Below are positions 14,847 through 23,118 of a stretch of DNA of 32,154 bases, one piece after another. The DNA is taken from assembly GCF_937863485.1 (NCBI RefSeq), contig NZ_CALMFY010000121.1:1-32154 (forward strand), read 5' to 3'. Positions within the stretch are counted from its first letter, which is position 1. Every line of letters begins with the position of its first letter. The translations under genes and the position numbers were made by a program. The notes beneath the pieces are model-generated. The model did not search any database and had not been told where the DNA came from. It was given only the letters and a program-made list of their open reading frames with translations. The stretch is from an uncultured Nostoc sp. (GTDB lineage Bacteria > Cyanobacteriota > Cyanobacteriia > Cyanobacteriales > Nostocaceae).

Positions 14847-17800
14847 TGAAAGCAGTTGCTCAGTATCTACAGGTTTGGTGATGTAGTCAGAGGCTCCAGC
14901 TTCGATGCACTTTTCGCGATCGCCTGGCATGGCTTTAGCAGTTAAAGCAATTATTGGTAGTGAGCGAAACTGTTGTTGCTGGTGGATGGCGCGGGTGGTT
15001 TCGTAACCATCCATTTCCGGCATCATGATATCCATCAAAACTATATTAATGTCAGGATTAGCTTGCAGCTTCTCTATGCCATCTTTGCCATTTTCGGCAA
15101 ACAGCACTTGCATTTGATAGCTTTCTAAAAAGCTGGTGAGGGCAAAAATATTTCGCAGGTCATCATCCACAATCAAAATTTTCCGATTAGCTAGCACCGG
15201 ATCAGTTTGATGTAGTTGCTCTAGCATTTGACGCTTTGGTGGGGGCAAATTTGCTTGCACCCGATGCAAAAACAGAGCCGTTTCGTCTAACAACCGCTCT
15301 GGCGATCGCACATTTTTAATGATAATTGTCTCTGCTAGTCCCCGCAGTTGGGTTTCTTCTCGTCGGCTGAGTTCTTTGCCGGTGTAGATAATGATCGGCA
15401 GTTTCAAAAGCCTGGGTTCAAGCTTTATCTGCTCAATTAGTGCAAACCCGCTCATATCGGGCAGACCGAGATCCAATACCATACAATCAAAGTGATGCGA
15501 TCGCAAAATCAAAAGTGCTTCTGCCCCCGTACCTACTGCTGTACTCTGGACATCACCATTACCAATCAGTTCGATAATACTTTGGGCTTGTACGGGGTCA
15601 TCTTCTACAATTAGGAGATTTTTCACCTGACGCTCAATAAAGCCTTTAATCTCGGTCAATACCTGAGTTAGCGCTTCTGGAGAGACGGGTTTTTGTAGAT
15701 AGGTAATCGCTCCTAGCTGTAATCCCCGTTGTTGTCTTTCATCAACAGAAAGTATATGTACTGGGATGTGTCTGGTGTCTGGGTTATGTTTCAGACGATC
15801 CAGCACCGTCCAACCATCCATCTCTGGCATATGGATATCTAGCATAATCGCATCGGGCTTAAATTGTTGCGCTAGTGCTAGCCCTTGTTTGCTCTGTAAA
15901 GCAACAATGGTTTTAAAGCCCTGCTCACGGGCCATATCTAGTAAGATGCGGGCAAATTTATCGTCATCTTCAATAATCAACAAAATGCGATCGCCCGGTT
16001 GAATTATTTCCCGGTCATCTGGGATTTCGTTGGCAAAGGTGGTAAGTACTTTCGCGGATGGAGAAGTGTCCACAGTGGATCTATTTTCGACCATTGGCAC
16101 TTCTTTTATCGTCGATGCTGTGCGGATAGAGGTGGTTGGCTCAGGGGGTGCTGTGGTAAGAGGATTTTTATCATTATTTTCCTGTCGCTTGGGCAAGTAA
16201 AGAGTGAAGGTGCTTCCCTGTCCTGGTTGGCTGACTAGTTCAATTCTCCCCCCCAAAAGTTGAGCCAGTTCGCGGCTGATGGACAAGCCCAAGCCAGTTC
16301 CCCCGTACTTGCGGCTGGTTGTGCCATCTGCCTGCTGAAAGGCCTCGAAAACAATCTTCTGCTTCTCGACTGGAATGCCTATGCCCGTATCACTAACTGC
16401 AAAAGCAATCATCGGATTATCAAATTGAGCTGCCTCAGAAGACATACTAATTTGTAACTTCACGCCTCCCTTTTCAGTAAATTTAAAGGCGTTAGCCAGG
16501 AGATTTTTCAGCACTTGTTGCAGGCGTTTGGAGTCGTTAGAAATTGTCGGGGGTAACTTCTTATCCAGTTCAATAGTAAAACTGAGTTGTTTATTGTGGG
16601 CAACTTGCCGAAAAGTGTGCTCTATAGATGTCTCTAAATCTGCAAAAGCAATTTGCTCAATATCGAGTACCATAGTACCCGACTCAATTTTTGCCAAATC
16701 TAGAATGTCATTGATCAACTCCAGCAAATCAGTTCCAGCCGAGTAAATAGTCCGGCTGTACTCTACCTGTTTATCGGTCAAGTTGCTAAGAGAGTTATCT
16801 GCTAGCAGCCTTGCTAAAATTAACAGGCTATTTAGCGGTGTCCGTAGCTCGTGGGACATATTTGCGAGAAATTCCGACTTATATTTGGAAGACAACGCTA
16901 GTTGTTCAGCTTTTTCTTCCAAAGACTGCCTCGCCCGCTCAACTTCCTGGTTCTTACGGGCAACTTCCCGATTTTGAACTTCTAACAATTCTGCCTTTTC
17001 TTCTAACTCCTCATTTAGTTGTTGTAATTCCTCGTTAGACTGCTTGACAATAAATTGTGATTCTTCCAACTCATGCGCCTGCTCTTCCAGGCGTTGATTG
17101 CTCTGCTGTAGTTCATCTTGCTGGCTTTGCAGTTCCTCTGTTAAAGTAACAGACTCTTCAAGTAGTTGCTGAGTTTGCAATTGTGAGGCGATGTTATTCA
17201 AAAACACACCAAGGATTTCACTCAATTGCTCTAGAAATCTCAGGTGCAACTCGTTAAAAGGCCCAAAAGAGGCAAGTTCAATTACGGCACTCACCTGCGT
17301 CTCAAACAGTATAGGCAACACAATAATATTTAGCGGTGGAGCTTCTCCCAAGCCGGAACTGATACGGATATAGTCACTAGGAACTTCCGTTAGGAGGATT
17401 CTTTGTTTTTCTAGGGCAGATTGTCCTACCAGTCCCTCACCCAAACGAAACTGATTTGCCAGATTTTTGCGTTCTTTATAAGCATAACTACTCAACAACT
17501 TCAATATAGGCTCGTCGTCTATTGAGTCCATAAAATAAAAAACGCCCTGCGATGCCCCAACCATTGGTGCTAAATTCGACAATATCAGGCGAGACACACT
17601 TTCTAGATTTCGATGCCCTTGGAGCATCTGGGTAAATTCAGCCAAATTAGACTTTAGCCAATTTTGCTCGTCATTTTTCCGAGTTGTGTTTCGCAGATTA
17701 ACTATCATCTGGTTGAAGGTGCGCGTCAACACGCCAATTTCATCCTGGCGATCGCTATCTGGTAAACTTACCGATAAATTCCCATCCGCTAACTTTTCTG

Positions 17801-18461
17801 CCGATTCCGAAACTCGCTTCAGTGGTGCTGAGATATGTCTGGTCAGGATGAATCCGATCAAAGCCAAGATCAAAGAAAATAGAGGAATACTATAGACAAT
17901 GCTAGTGAGTGTTTTTTTAGAAGCTGCTTGTGCCCTTTGAGAGCGCTGCTTCAAGAGTACATTCTCCTCATTTTCCATTGCCAAGATGACTTTACGGATT
18001 TCACCCATCAGTTGCTTACCCTGGTCTGTCAGCACAACCTTCTGGGAAGCTTCAAAGCTTTGATTTTGGCGCAAGTCAATGGTTTCTTTAAGTTCAGCTA
18101 GCTTCTTAACGATTAGTGGCTGTAAAATATCCAGTCGCCGCTGTTGGTTGGGGTTATCTTCCGTTAATCTCTGAAGTTCGTTGACTTTTTGATCCAATAC
18201 ATTAATGGCAGTATTATAAGGTTCCAAATAGCTCTGTTTTCCAGTAATTACGTAACCACGTTGCCCAGTCTCAGCATTGGTTAGTTGCAAGTTCAGGTCT
18301 TCGAGTTGACTTAGCACCTGGTAGGTATGGTTTTCATTGACCGAAGTTTCAATTAGGTCATTGGTGCTTTGATAGGAGATTAGACCAATCGTGGTCAAAG
18401 TTGCCAAACTCAGGGCAAAACTTACTCCAATCTTGGTTCCAATCTTCAAACGGTTAAACAT
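14820..18461 (-). CDS. hybrid sensor histidine kinase (CHASE3-HAMP-GAF-HisKA-HATPase-3xREC)
   Basis: A 1213-residue membrane sensor. Helix 1 (about 11-29) and helix 2 (about 185-207) bracket a periplasmic CHASE3 domain with the LTNAETGQRGYVITG motif (60-74). HAMP (209-262), GAF (about 285-425) and a long Glu/Gln coiled coil (430-525) follow. The phosphoacceptor is H537 in MSHELRTPLN. The ATPase shows the N box (LKNLLANAFKF), DTGIGI (691-696) and GGTGLGLS (720-727). Three receiver domains have phospho-acceptor Asp residues at about D875 (MLDIHMPEMDG), D997 (VLDLGLPDMSG) and D1144 (LMDIMMPEMDG). No HPt domain is visible, so the phosphate must pass to a separate protein. The second receiver has an atypical lysine region (IIIKN), so it may be degenerate. 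No cognate response regulator lies nearby. Confidence 0.95.
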   Translation of the reverse strand: MFNRLKIGTKIGVSFALSLATLTTIGLISYQSTNDLIETSVNENHTYQVLSQLEDLNLQLTNAETGQRGYVITGKQSYLEPYNTAINVLDQKVNELQRLTEDNPNQQRRLDILQPLIVKKLAELKETIDLRQNQSFEASQKVVLTDQGKQLMGEIRKVILAMENEENVLLKQRSQRAQAASKKTLTSIVYSIPLFSLILALIGFILTRHISAPLKRVSESAEKLADGNLSVSLPDSDRQDEIGVLTRTFNQMIVNLRNTTRKNDEQNWLKSNLAEFTQMLQGHRNLESVSRLILSNLAPMVGASQGVFYFMDSIDDEPILKLLSSYAYKERKNLANQFRLGEGLVGQSALEKQRILLTEVPSDYIRISSGLGEAPPLNIIVLPILFETQVSAVIELASFGPFNELHLRFLEQLSEILGVFLNNIASQLQTQQLLEESVTLTEELQSQQDELQQSNQRLEEQAHELEESQFIVKQSNEELQQLNEELEEKAELLEVQNREVARKNQEVERARQSLEEKAEQLALSSKYKSEFLANMSHELRTPLNSLLILARLLADNSLSNLTDKQVEYSRTIYSAGTDLLELINDILDLAKIESGTMVLDIEQIAFADLETSIEHTFRQVAHNKQLSFTIELDKKLPPTISNDSKRLQQVLKNLLANAFKFTEKGGVKLQISMSSEAAQFDNPMIAFAVSDTGIGIPVEKQKIVFEAFQQADGTTSRKYGGTGLGLSISRELAQLLGGRIELVSQPGQGSTFTLYLPKRQENNDKNPLTTAPPEPTTSIRTASTIKEVPMVENRSTVDTSPSAKVLTTFANEIPDDREIIQPGDRILLIIEDDDKFARILLDMAREQGFKTIVALQSKQGLALAQQFKPDAIMLDIHMPEMDGWTVLDRLKHNPDTRHIPVHILSVDERQQRGLQLGAITYLQKPVSPEALTQVLTEIKGFIERQVKNLLIVEDDPVQAQSIIELIGNGDVQSTAVGTGAEALLILRSHHFDCMVLDLGLPDMSGFALIEQIKLEPRLLKLPIIIYTGKELSRREETQLRGLAETIIIKNVRSPERLLDETALFLHRVQANLPPPKRQMLEQLHQTDPVLANRKILIVDDDLRNIFALTSFLESYQMQVLFAENGKDGIEKLQANPDINIVLMDIMMPEMDGYETTRAIHQQQQFRSLPIIALTAKAMPGDREKCIEAGASDYITKPVDTEQLLSLLRVWLYR

Positions 18462-19110
18462 TATTCCAGGCAGTTATTCCAATTATTTATATTTTTGGCA
18501 CTCTTCGGATTATGTTTTGGTTATACAAATTTATAATATTTCGTTAACGTGGTATATGTCTAATTTTTTACACGTTAAACAATATTAATTGTATCTTAAT
18601 ATATAAATATCTTTATAAATACAACCTTCCCCCTCTAGTCGCATGCCAGATCCAACAGGAATGACTTGCCGCCCAACGCACTGCCTCCCCAAAGCATCGG
18701 GGAGACGGCGTTAGCCGGGGGTGAGTTTTCTTACAACTCATTTAAGATTGCTATAGCTTAAGATAAAACATTGAGATATTATAACTTTTTTAATTCCAAA
18801 AAAAGCAGTCACTTATTTTTTTAGTTGAATCTGCCAGTGGATAATTAATTATTAGATTATAAATTTCAGAACAGACTTTAACTAAAAAATGGTAATTTTT
18901 ATGAGTGCAATAATTGAGCTAGCAAGACCCAAATTCTGCAAAGGGTAAGTTCTCGTCCGCACCCTTCTAGTGGTAAGTTAAGGTTACAAAAGGTAATCTA
19001 TACTTATAAAAGTATATAATTTATATAACAATAAATATCCTTATCTATAAACTTTCTGAAAGATGCATAATCACGATCATCCAACCTTTTGAGATTAACT
19101 TGAGATTTAA
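18462..19110. other. 649-bp AT-rich gap upstream of the histidine kinase
   Basis: No gene was found. At 18640-18740 there is a GC-richer patch with a CTCCCC/GGGGAG stem (18685-18704) followed by GACGGCGTTAGCCGGGGG, a type of dispersed Nostoc repeat, and a small TGAGTT/AACTCA dyad (18722-18740). ATACTT/AAGTAT (19000-19015) lies about 95 bases beyond the stop of the 19111 gene. The kinase promoter should be in the first 150 bases, but no clear boxes were seen. Confidence 0.45.
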
Positions 19111-20022
19111 TTATAAGTTAGTAGTAATCTGGCGATCGCTTCTAGCTGCATCAAGTTCAGATTGGCTATAGATACTAAAATTTTGGATATTGTTACTCTC
19201 TAAAATAGCTCTTGCACCTGCTATGTAAATATCAGTGCCTTTTACAACAACTACGTAATGGCTAAGGGACACCTGATGATCATAATATCTGGCTAGCTCA
19301 TCAGGAATTCCTAAAGTGGTGTAGTTATCTTGGGAACTGCTGATATTTACTTCAAAAATATCACTTAGGTTGCTTATATTTTGAGCGACTATAGATACTT
19401 GACTCATCGGAAAGCCAGCTAATTTCAGTTCAGTAAGCGCTCTTTGTGCGTCTTGGCGCGTATAAAAAACACCAACTGCTTGTTTATAGCGGCTATTTGG
19501 GGTCGAGTATGGCTGATAAACACCCCACTGTTGAATATCACGGCGATTAAAAATCCTCTTAGCAAGACGAATTTCTATGTCTATACCAGTTACTATCACC
19601 AAATAGTAACCTTTACAGACAAGATCGCTGTAACCCTGTGCTTGCTCTTTAGGAATTCCTAAACTTAGCAAGATACCAGGCAAACCACCAGTTAAAGTGG
19701 TAGCGATCGCTGTTGCTTCTGCTCCGGCTAAGATGACTTGGCCTATACCAGGAATTAGCCAGAGGACTAAACCAACTAATAAGCTAGTAAGACCGCCTAA
19801 AGCACTACCAGTAACGGCTCTAGCAGCATCTTTTGAGGATATATTGCCGGTGCGCTCTTTAACTTCAACACCAGCAATATCACTTTGTTCTTCTGCATTC
19901 CGTGCAATTACAGAAACATTATGCATTGGAAAATTAGAAGCTTTTAGTTCCTGAAGTGCCAATTGTGCATCGGAACATTTAGCGAAAACTCCTATGGTTC
20001 TTCGCTCATTTTCTAATGTCAT
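19111..20022 (-). CDS. duplicated general-stress-protein (YflT-like) domain protein
   Basis: About 303 residues built from two related halves. Each starts with a fold strand of the type VGVFxxxxDAQxALxELKxxxFPMxxVSVIAxN (residues about 15-45 and about 192-222) followed by a loop, then a GIPxExAxxYxxxVxxxxYxVxVxGxDxxIxxAxxIL unit. The first half also has a Gly-rich hydrophobic hairpin (about 75-125, GGLTSLLVGLVLWLIPGIGQVILAGAEATAIA) likely to enter the membrane. The pattern fits the general stress protein 17M/YflT domain. The ATG at 20022 is chosen over TTG at 20040 because the family begins there; no Shine-Dalgarno is seen. The GlsB-like stress gene lies 72 bp upstream on the same strand, probably the same operon. 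The precise role is unknown. Confidence 0.8.
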   Translation of the reverse strand: MTLENERRTIGVFAKCSDAQLALQELKASNFPMHNVSVIARNAEEQSDIAGVEVKERTGNISSKDAARAVTGSALGGLTSLLVGLVLWLIPGIGQVILAGAEATAIATTLTGGLPGILLSLGIPKEQAQGYSDLVCKGYYLVIVTGIDIEIRLAKRIFNRRDIQQWGVYQPYSTPNSRYKQAVGVFYTRQDAQRALTELKLAGFPMSQVSIVAQNISNLSDIFEVNISSSQDNYTTLGIPDELARYYDHQVSLSHYVVVVKGTDIYIAGARAILESNNIQNFSIYSQSELDAARSDRQITTNL

Positions 20023-20094
20023 TTTATCGGTTGATTGCAACTAGAAGTGATTCCCAAAACTGTTAGCTAATTTGAGGTAATATACATCAGGTAA

Positions 20095-20376
20095 TTACAC
20101 AGCTCGACGAGTAAATAAACCCCAAAGGAAAATCAGTAGCATCGCACCAAGAACAGCAAATAAAATGCTTCCAAGGGAAAAAGCTCCTACAGATGCGGCG
20201 GCTGCCGAACTACTTCCTAGCAAAGTTTGACCCAAATAACCCCCGACTACCGCTCCAAGGATTCCTAAAACAATGGTGGAGAGAATACCGCCACCTTGGG
20301 TTCCAGGATAAAATAACTTAGCTAAAGCACCTGCAATTAAACCCAAAACCAGCCAAGCAATAATGTTAGTAATCAT
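20095..20376 (-). CDS. GlsB/YeaQ/YmgE family stress-response membrane protein
   Basis: A 93-residue, very hydrophobic protein with three membrane helices: residues 3-19 (TNIIAWLVLGLIAGALA), about 30-52 (GILSTIVLGILGAVVGGYLG) and about 66-88 (FSLGSILFAVLGAMLLIFLWG). The Gly-rich motifs GLIAGALAKLFYPG and GILGAVVGGYLG are diagnostic for the transglycosylase-associated/GlsB family of small envelope stress proteins. Enzymatic activity is not established. GAAGGAA is 8 bases upstream of the ATG. The following gene (general-stress domain) starts 72 bp downstream, so one stress-induced transcript is likely. Confidence 0.9.
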   Translation of the reverse strand: MITNIIAWLVLGLIAGALAKLFYPGTQGGGILSTIVLGILGAVVGGYLGQTLLGSSSAAAASVGAFSLGSILFAVLGAMLLIFLWGLFTRRAV

Positions 20377-20574
20377 ATAATTTTTCCTTCGGGAGAATGT
20401 GGTTCGTTTGCTCTTGACTATTCCATCTTAAAGTTTTTCGACAATTTTTCTGATCTATCTAAAGAACTAATATTAAAAATCTTTAGATATCATTTGTATA
20501 TTCACTAGGTAGTCTTTAAGGATGAATATATGACTTAATAACTTAGTAACAATAATGTATTTGGTATAGTAGTC

Positions 20575-20615
20575 ATACTTTCTTTACTTTAACTTATACT
20601 TTCTTTACTTTAACT
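20575..20615. repeat. 2 x 21-bp direct repeat
   Basis: ATACTTTCTTTACTTTAACT occurs at 20575-20594 and 20596-20615, exactly 21 bp apart. It sits upstream of the GlsB gene at about -200 and could be a duplicated regulatory site or a young tandem array. Confidence 0.75.
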
Positions 20616-20700
20616 ATATAATCCAAGTATTGGCTGCTTTGTAATCGTTGATTCAGGTGATGCCTACGGTTTTTGCTAGCCTACGCACATAAAAATTTGA

Positions 20701-20730
20701 CTAGAAGTTACGCACAACCATAACTTCTAG
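20701..20730 (-). terminator. stem-loop downstream of rsmI
   Basis: Perfect 10-bp inverted repeat CTAGAAGTTA/TAACTTCTAG with a 10-base loop. Read on the minus strand it lies 106 bases past the rsmI stop and is followed by TCAAATTTTTATG, a T-rich run. It is a plausible Rho-independent terminator for rsmI. Confidence 0.55.
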
Positions 20731-20836
20731 CCGGAAGCATCTTAACCTTTGCAAATATTATGATTTTCTCAAAGCGGGAAGTAGGCATGCATAATCACAT
20801 ATGATATTTATTTACACCCATCCACTTATTAGCTGT

Positions 20837-21697
20837 TCAAGACTCAGGAGTAAGGACTATAGAAAGAGCTAGTTGATAGAGTTGGCGACGGGGAAGGAAA
20901 GTAGCTTTTGCTAACTGACGGCTAGCTTGCGATCGCGATATTCCTTGACTAATTAACTGTTTCAATTCGGCTTTCAATTGCTCTTGTGTCAATTGGGGCT
21001 GACTGGGTGGAATTCCTGCCACTACTAATGTATATTCACCTTGGGGTTCTCGTTCGCTGTAGTGAGCGATCGCTTCAGCAATTGTCCCCCGCCAAAATTC
21101 CTCATACAATTTTGTTAACTCCCGCCCTAGCACGATTTGGCGGTCGCTTCCCCAAACGTCTGCTAAGTCTTGCAAAGTTTCTCGTAAGCGGTGGGGCGAT
21201 TCGTAGAAAATCAATGTGCGAGATTCTGTTTGCAGAGATTCTAAATGTTCTTGTCTGTGTTGACTTTTCGCTGGCAGAAAGCCTTCAAAGACAAACCGAT
21301 CCGTTGGTAATCCAGCTGCACTCAAAGCGGTAATTGCTGCACTAGCACCAGGAATAGGAACTACTGGAATTCCCGCCTCAATACAGGCTTTCACCAGTTC
21401 ATATCCAGGATCGGAAATACCTGGCATCCCAGCATCACTTACAAGGGCGATCGCTTTATTGTTAACTAAATGCTCTAATAATTCTGAGATGCGGCTGGTA
21501 CGATTATGTTCGTGGTAACTCACCTGGGGTGTTTTAACTTGAAAATGCTGTAGTAGTTTCCCTGTGTGACGCGTGTCTTCCGCCGCAATCATATCCACAG
21601 TTTGCAAAATTCGCACCGCCCGAAAGGTAATATCTTCCAGATTGCCAATTGGTGTGCCGACGACGTAAAGTGTTCCTGGTTTTGGATCGGTTTGCAT
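20837..21697 (-). CDS. rsmI: 16S rRNA (cytidine1402-2'-O)-methyltransferase RsmI
   Basis: SAM-dependent methyltransferase that adds the 2'-O-methyl to C1402 in the ribosomal P site. The family blocks are present: GTLYVVGTPIGNLEDITFRA (about 8-27), AAEDTRHTGKLL, ALVSDAGMPGISDPG (about 88-102), VPIPGASAAITALSAAGL (about 116-133), FEGFLP and YESPHRLRETL. Length of about 286 residues is normal. An ATG at 21697 is used; a TTG two codons upstream is less likely. It diverges from the PfkB-type kinase gene across a repeat-rich 144-bp gap. Identification is secure. Confidence 0.95.
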   Translation of the reverse strand: MQTDPKPGTLYVVGTPIGNLEDITFRAVRILQTVDMIAAEDTRHTGKLLQHFQVKTPQVSYHEHNRTSRISELLEHLVNNKAIALVSDAGMPGISDPGYELVKACIEAGIPVVPIPGASAAITALSAAGLPTDRFVFEGFLPAKSQHRQEHLESLQTESRTLIFYESPHRLRETLQDLADVWGSDRQIVLGRELTKLYEEFWRGTIAEAIAHYSEREPQGEYTLVVAGIPPSQPQLTQEQLKAELKQLISQGISRSQASRQLAKATFLPRRQLYQLALSIVLTPES

Positions 21698-21719
21698 GAG
21701 CAAGAGTTAGGAGTCATTC

Positions 21720-21784
21720 AATTTTAGATTTTAGATTTTAGATTTTTATTTCAATTTAAAATCCAAAATTCAAAATCTAAAATT
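21720..21784. repeat. AT-rich near-palindrome of heptamer repeats
   Basis: The left arm (21720-21746) is made of TTTTAGA heptamers in tandem. The right arm (21758-21784) is an imperfect reverse complement, with AAAATCC, AAAATTC and AAAATCT units. The loop is 11 bases. The structure fills much of the gap between the divergent rsmI and PfkB genes. Related TTGGATT/AATCCAA arms occur at 30107-30296. This is the dispersed TTTTAGATT repeat type common in Nostoc genomes. Confidence 0.75.
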
Positions 21785-21841
21785 AGTGGAGTTAGGAGTT
21801 ATGAACAACAATTTATACAGCTATACGAACATATATGACAA

Positions 21842-22786
21842 ATGACTAATCCAAAATCCAAAATCGTTCGACTCAGAGAAGCCGAAGTCCAAAATCGTTC
21901 GACTGAGCAAAGCCGAAGTCCAAAATTGGCTCATGGTTTATTTGTAGGTTTAGTAACCTTGGATTTGATTTACCTTGCTGACTCTGCCCCTAAGAATAAT
22001 CAGAAGATTGTCGCTACTGACTATACTGTAGCAGCAGGGGGCCCAGCTACAAACGCGGCTGTGACTTTCAATTATTTAGGAAATCAGGCTACAGTCTTGG
22101 GCGTGGTGGGTTCTCACCCCATGACGCAGCTAATTCGAGGTGATTTGGCAAATTACAAAGTTGCGATCGCAGACCTTGAGCCTAACACTGATTTAGCACC
22201 GCCTGTCTCTTCGATCATTGTCACCCAAGCTACGGGTGAACGATCTGTAGTTTCCATCAATGCTGTCAAAACTCAAGCCAGCAGCGCATCTATCCCGCCA
22301 GATATTTTGCAAAATGTCGATATAGTACTGATTGATGGACATCAGATGGCGGTTAGTTATTCCATAGCCCAGATGGCTAAAGCCAAGAATATCCCAGTAG
22401 TAATTGATGGTGGTAGTTGGAAGCCTGGATTTGAGCAAGTTCTGCCATTTGTAAATTATGCCATTTGTTCAGCTAATTTTTATCCCCCCAATTGCCAGAC
22501 TGGAGAGGAGGTTTTTGCCTATCTGGGCGGATTTTACATTCGTGACATCGCCATTACCCACGGACAAAAACCAATCGAATACTTGAGTTGCACTAAAACT
22601 GGTATCGTAGATGTGCCACAGGTGCAAGCGGTTGATACATTAGGGGCTGGAGATATTTTCCACGGTGCCTTTTGTAATTATATTTTAAGGGAAAGTTTTA
22701 CTGATGCCCTGGCACTGGCAGCTAATATTGCTGCTGATTCGTGCAAATTTTTTGGTAGCCGGCGCTGGATGGATTTAAAGGGCTGA
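21842..22786 (+). CDS. PfkB-family carbohydrate kinase
   Basis: A ribokinase-fold sugar kinase transferring phosphate from ATP to a sugar or nucleoside; the exact substrate cannot be told. The conserved part begins HGLFVGLVTLDLIY (31-44). It continues with the substrate-binding AAGGPATNAAVTFNYLG (64-80), an internal DGGSWKPG and the signature DTLGAGDIFHGAFCNY (265-280) containing the catalytic base D271. Residues 1-28 are translated from two copies of a 31-bp repeat and are probably not an original part of the protein. A TTG at 21926, with GAAG 7 bases before it, would start exactly at the conserved domain and is a real alternative. No operon partner is evident. Confidence 0.88.
   Translation: MTNPKSKIVRLREAEVQNRSTEQSRSPKLAHGLFVGLVTLDLIYLADSAPKNNQKIVATDYTVAAGGPATNAAVTFNYLGNQATVLGVVGSHPMTQLIRGDLANYKVAIADLEPNTDLAPPVSSIIVTQATGERSVVSINAVKTQASSASIPPDILQNVDIVLIDGHQMAVSYSIAQMAKAKNIPVVIDGGSWKPGFEQVLPFVNYAICSANFYPPNCQTGEEVFAYLGGFYIRDIAITHGQKPIEYLSCTKTGIVDVPQVQAVDTLGAGDIFHGAFCNYILRESFTDALALAANIAADSCKFFGSRRWMDLKG
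21860..21921 (+). repeat. 2 x 31-bp direct repeat at the 5' end of the PfkB gene
   Basis: The unit starts AAAATCGTTCGACT and ends AGCCGAAGTCC; the second copy begins at 21891 with a few changes. Because 31 is not a multiple of 3, the two copies are read in different frames (KIVRLREAEVQ versus NRSTEQSRSPK). The GTTCGACTGAGC motif is a dispersed repeat in Nostoc-type genomes. Confidence 0.85.
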
Positions 22787-22845
22787 TTAGTCGGCTTAGT
22801 AGAGCATTTTATTAATTCGTAGCGAATTAAATTTGGTAATCCGTT

Positions 22846-23054
22846 GCAACGCCAATGTATGCTGATGCATTGTGAATGCGTTTCGATACAACCCCAATGT
22901 ATGCCGATGCATTGTGAATGCGTCCCGATACAATGCCAATGCGTCGGCCGCATTGTGAATGCGTCTCGATACAATGTTAATGCGTTCCTCTGCATTGTGA
23001 ATGCGTCCCGATACAATGCCAATGCATCCCGATGCAATGTTAATGCGTTCCTCT
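22846..23054. repeat. 10-unit 21-bp tandem repeat (partly 42-bp super-units)
   Basis: Ten units (nine of 21 bp, one of 20) alternate between a GCATTGTGAATGCGT form and an ACAATGCCAATGC form, giving a 42-bp higher-order period from 22867. Each GCATTGTGAATGC is itself a hairpin (GCATT/AATGC, GTG loop). The array fills most of the 332-bp gap before the phosphatase gene, ending 64 bp before its ATG. The apparent Cys/Met-rich frames through it are artefacts of the period. Confidence 0.88.
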
Positions 23055-23118
23055 GCATTAAAAACACTACGCTTTTACGCAAAACTGTACTTAGTAAAGT
23101 TATATCAGGTCAAATTTA

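Larger units (their letters stand above)
20377..20836. other. 460-bp intergenic region between rsmI and the stress pair
   Basis: The promoter of the stress pair should lie here. A 21-bp direct repeat begins at 20575 and again at 20596 (ATACTTTCTTTACTTTAACT in both). The rsmI terminator candidate is at 20701-20730. The DNA is otherwise AT-rich and without genes. Confidence 0.5.

Noticed and set aside
15766..17895. Nine plus-strand frames inside the histidine kinase gene
   Set aside because: All are antisense shadows of one well-conserved multidomain protein.
20986..21333. 115-codon plus-strand frame
   Set aside because: Antisense to the rsmI coding region.
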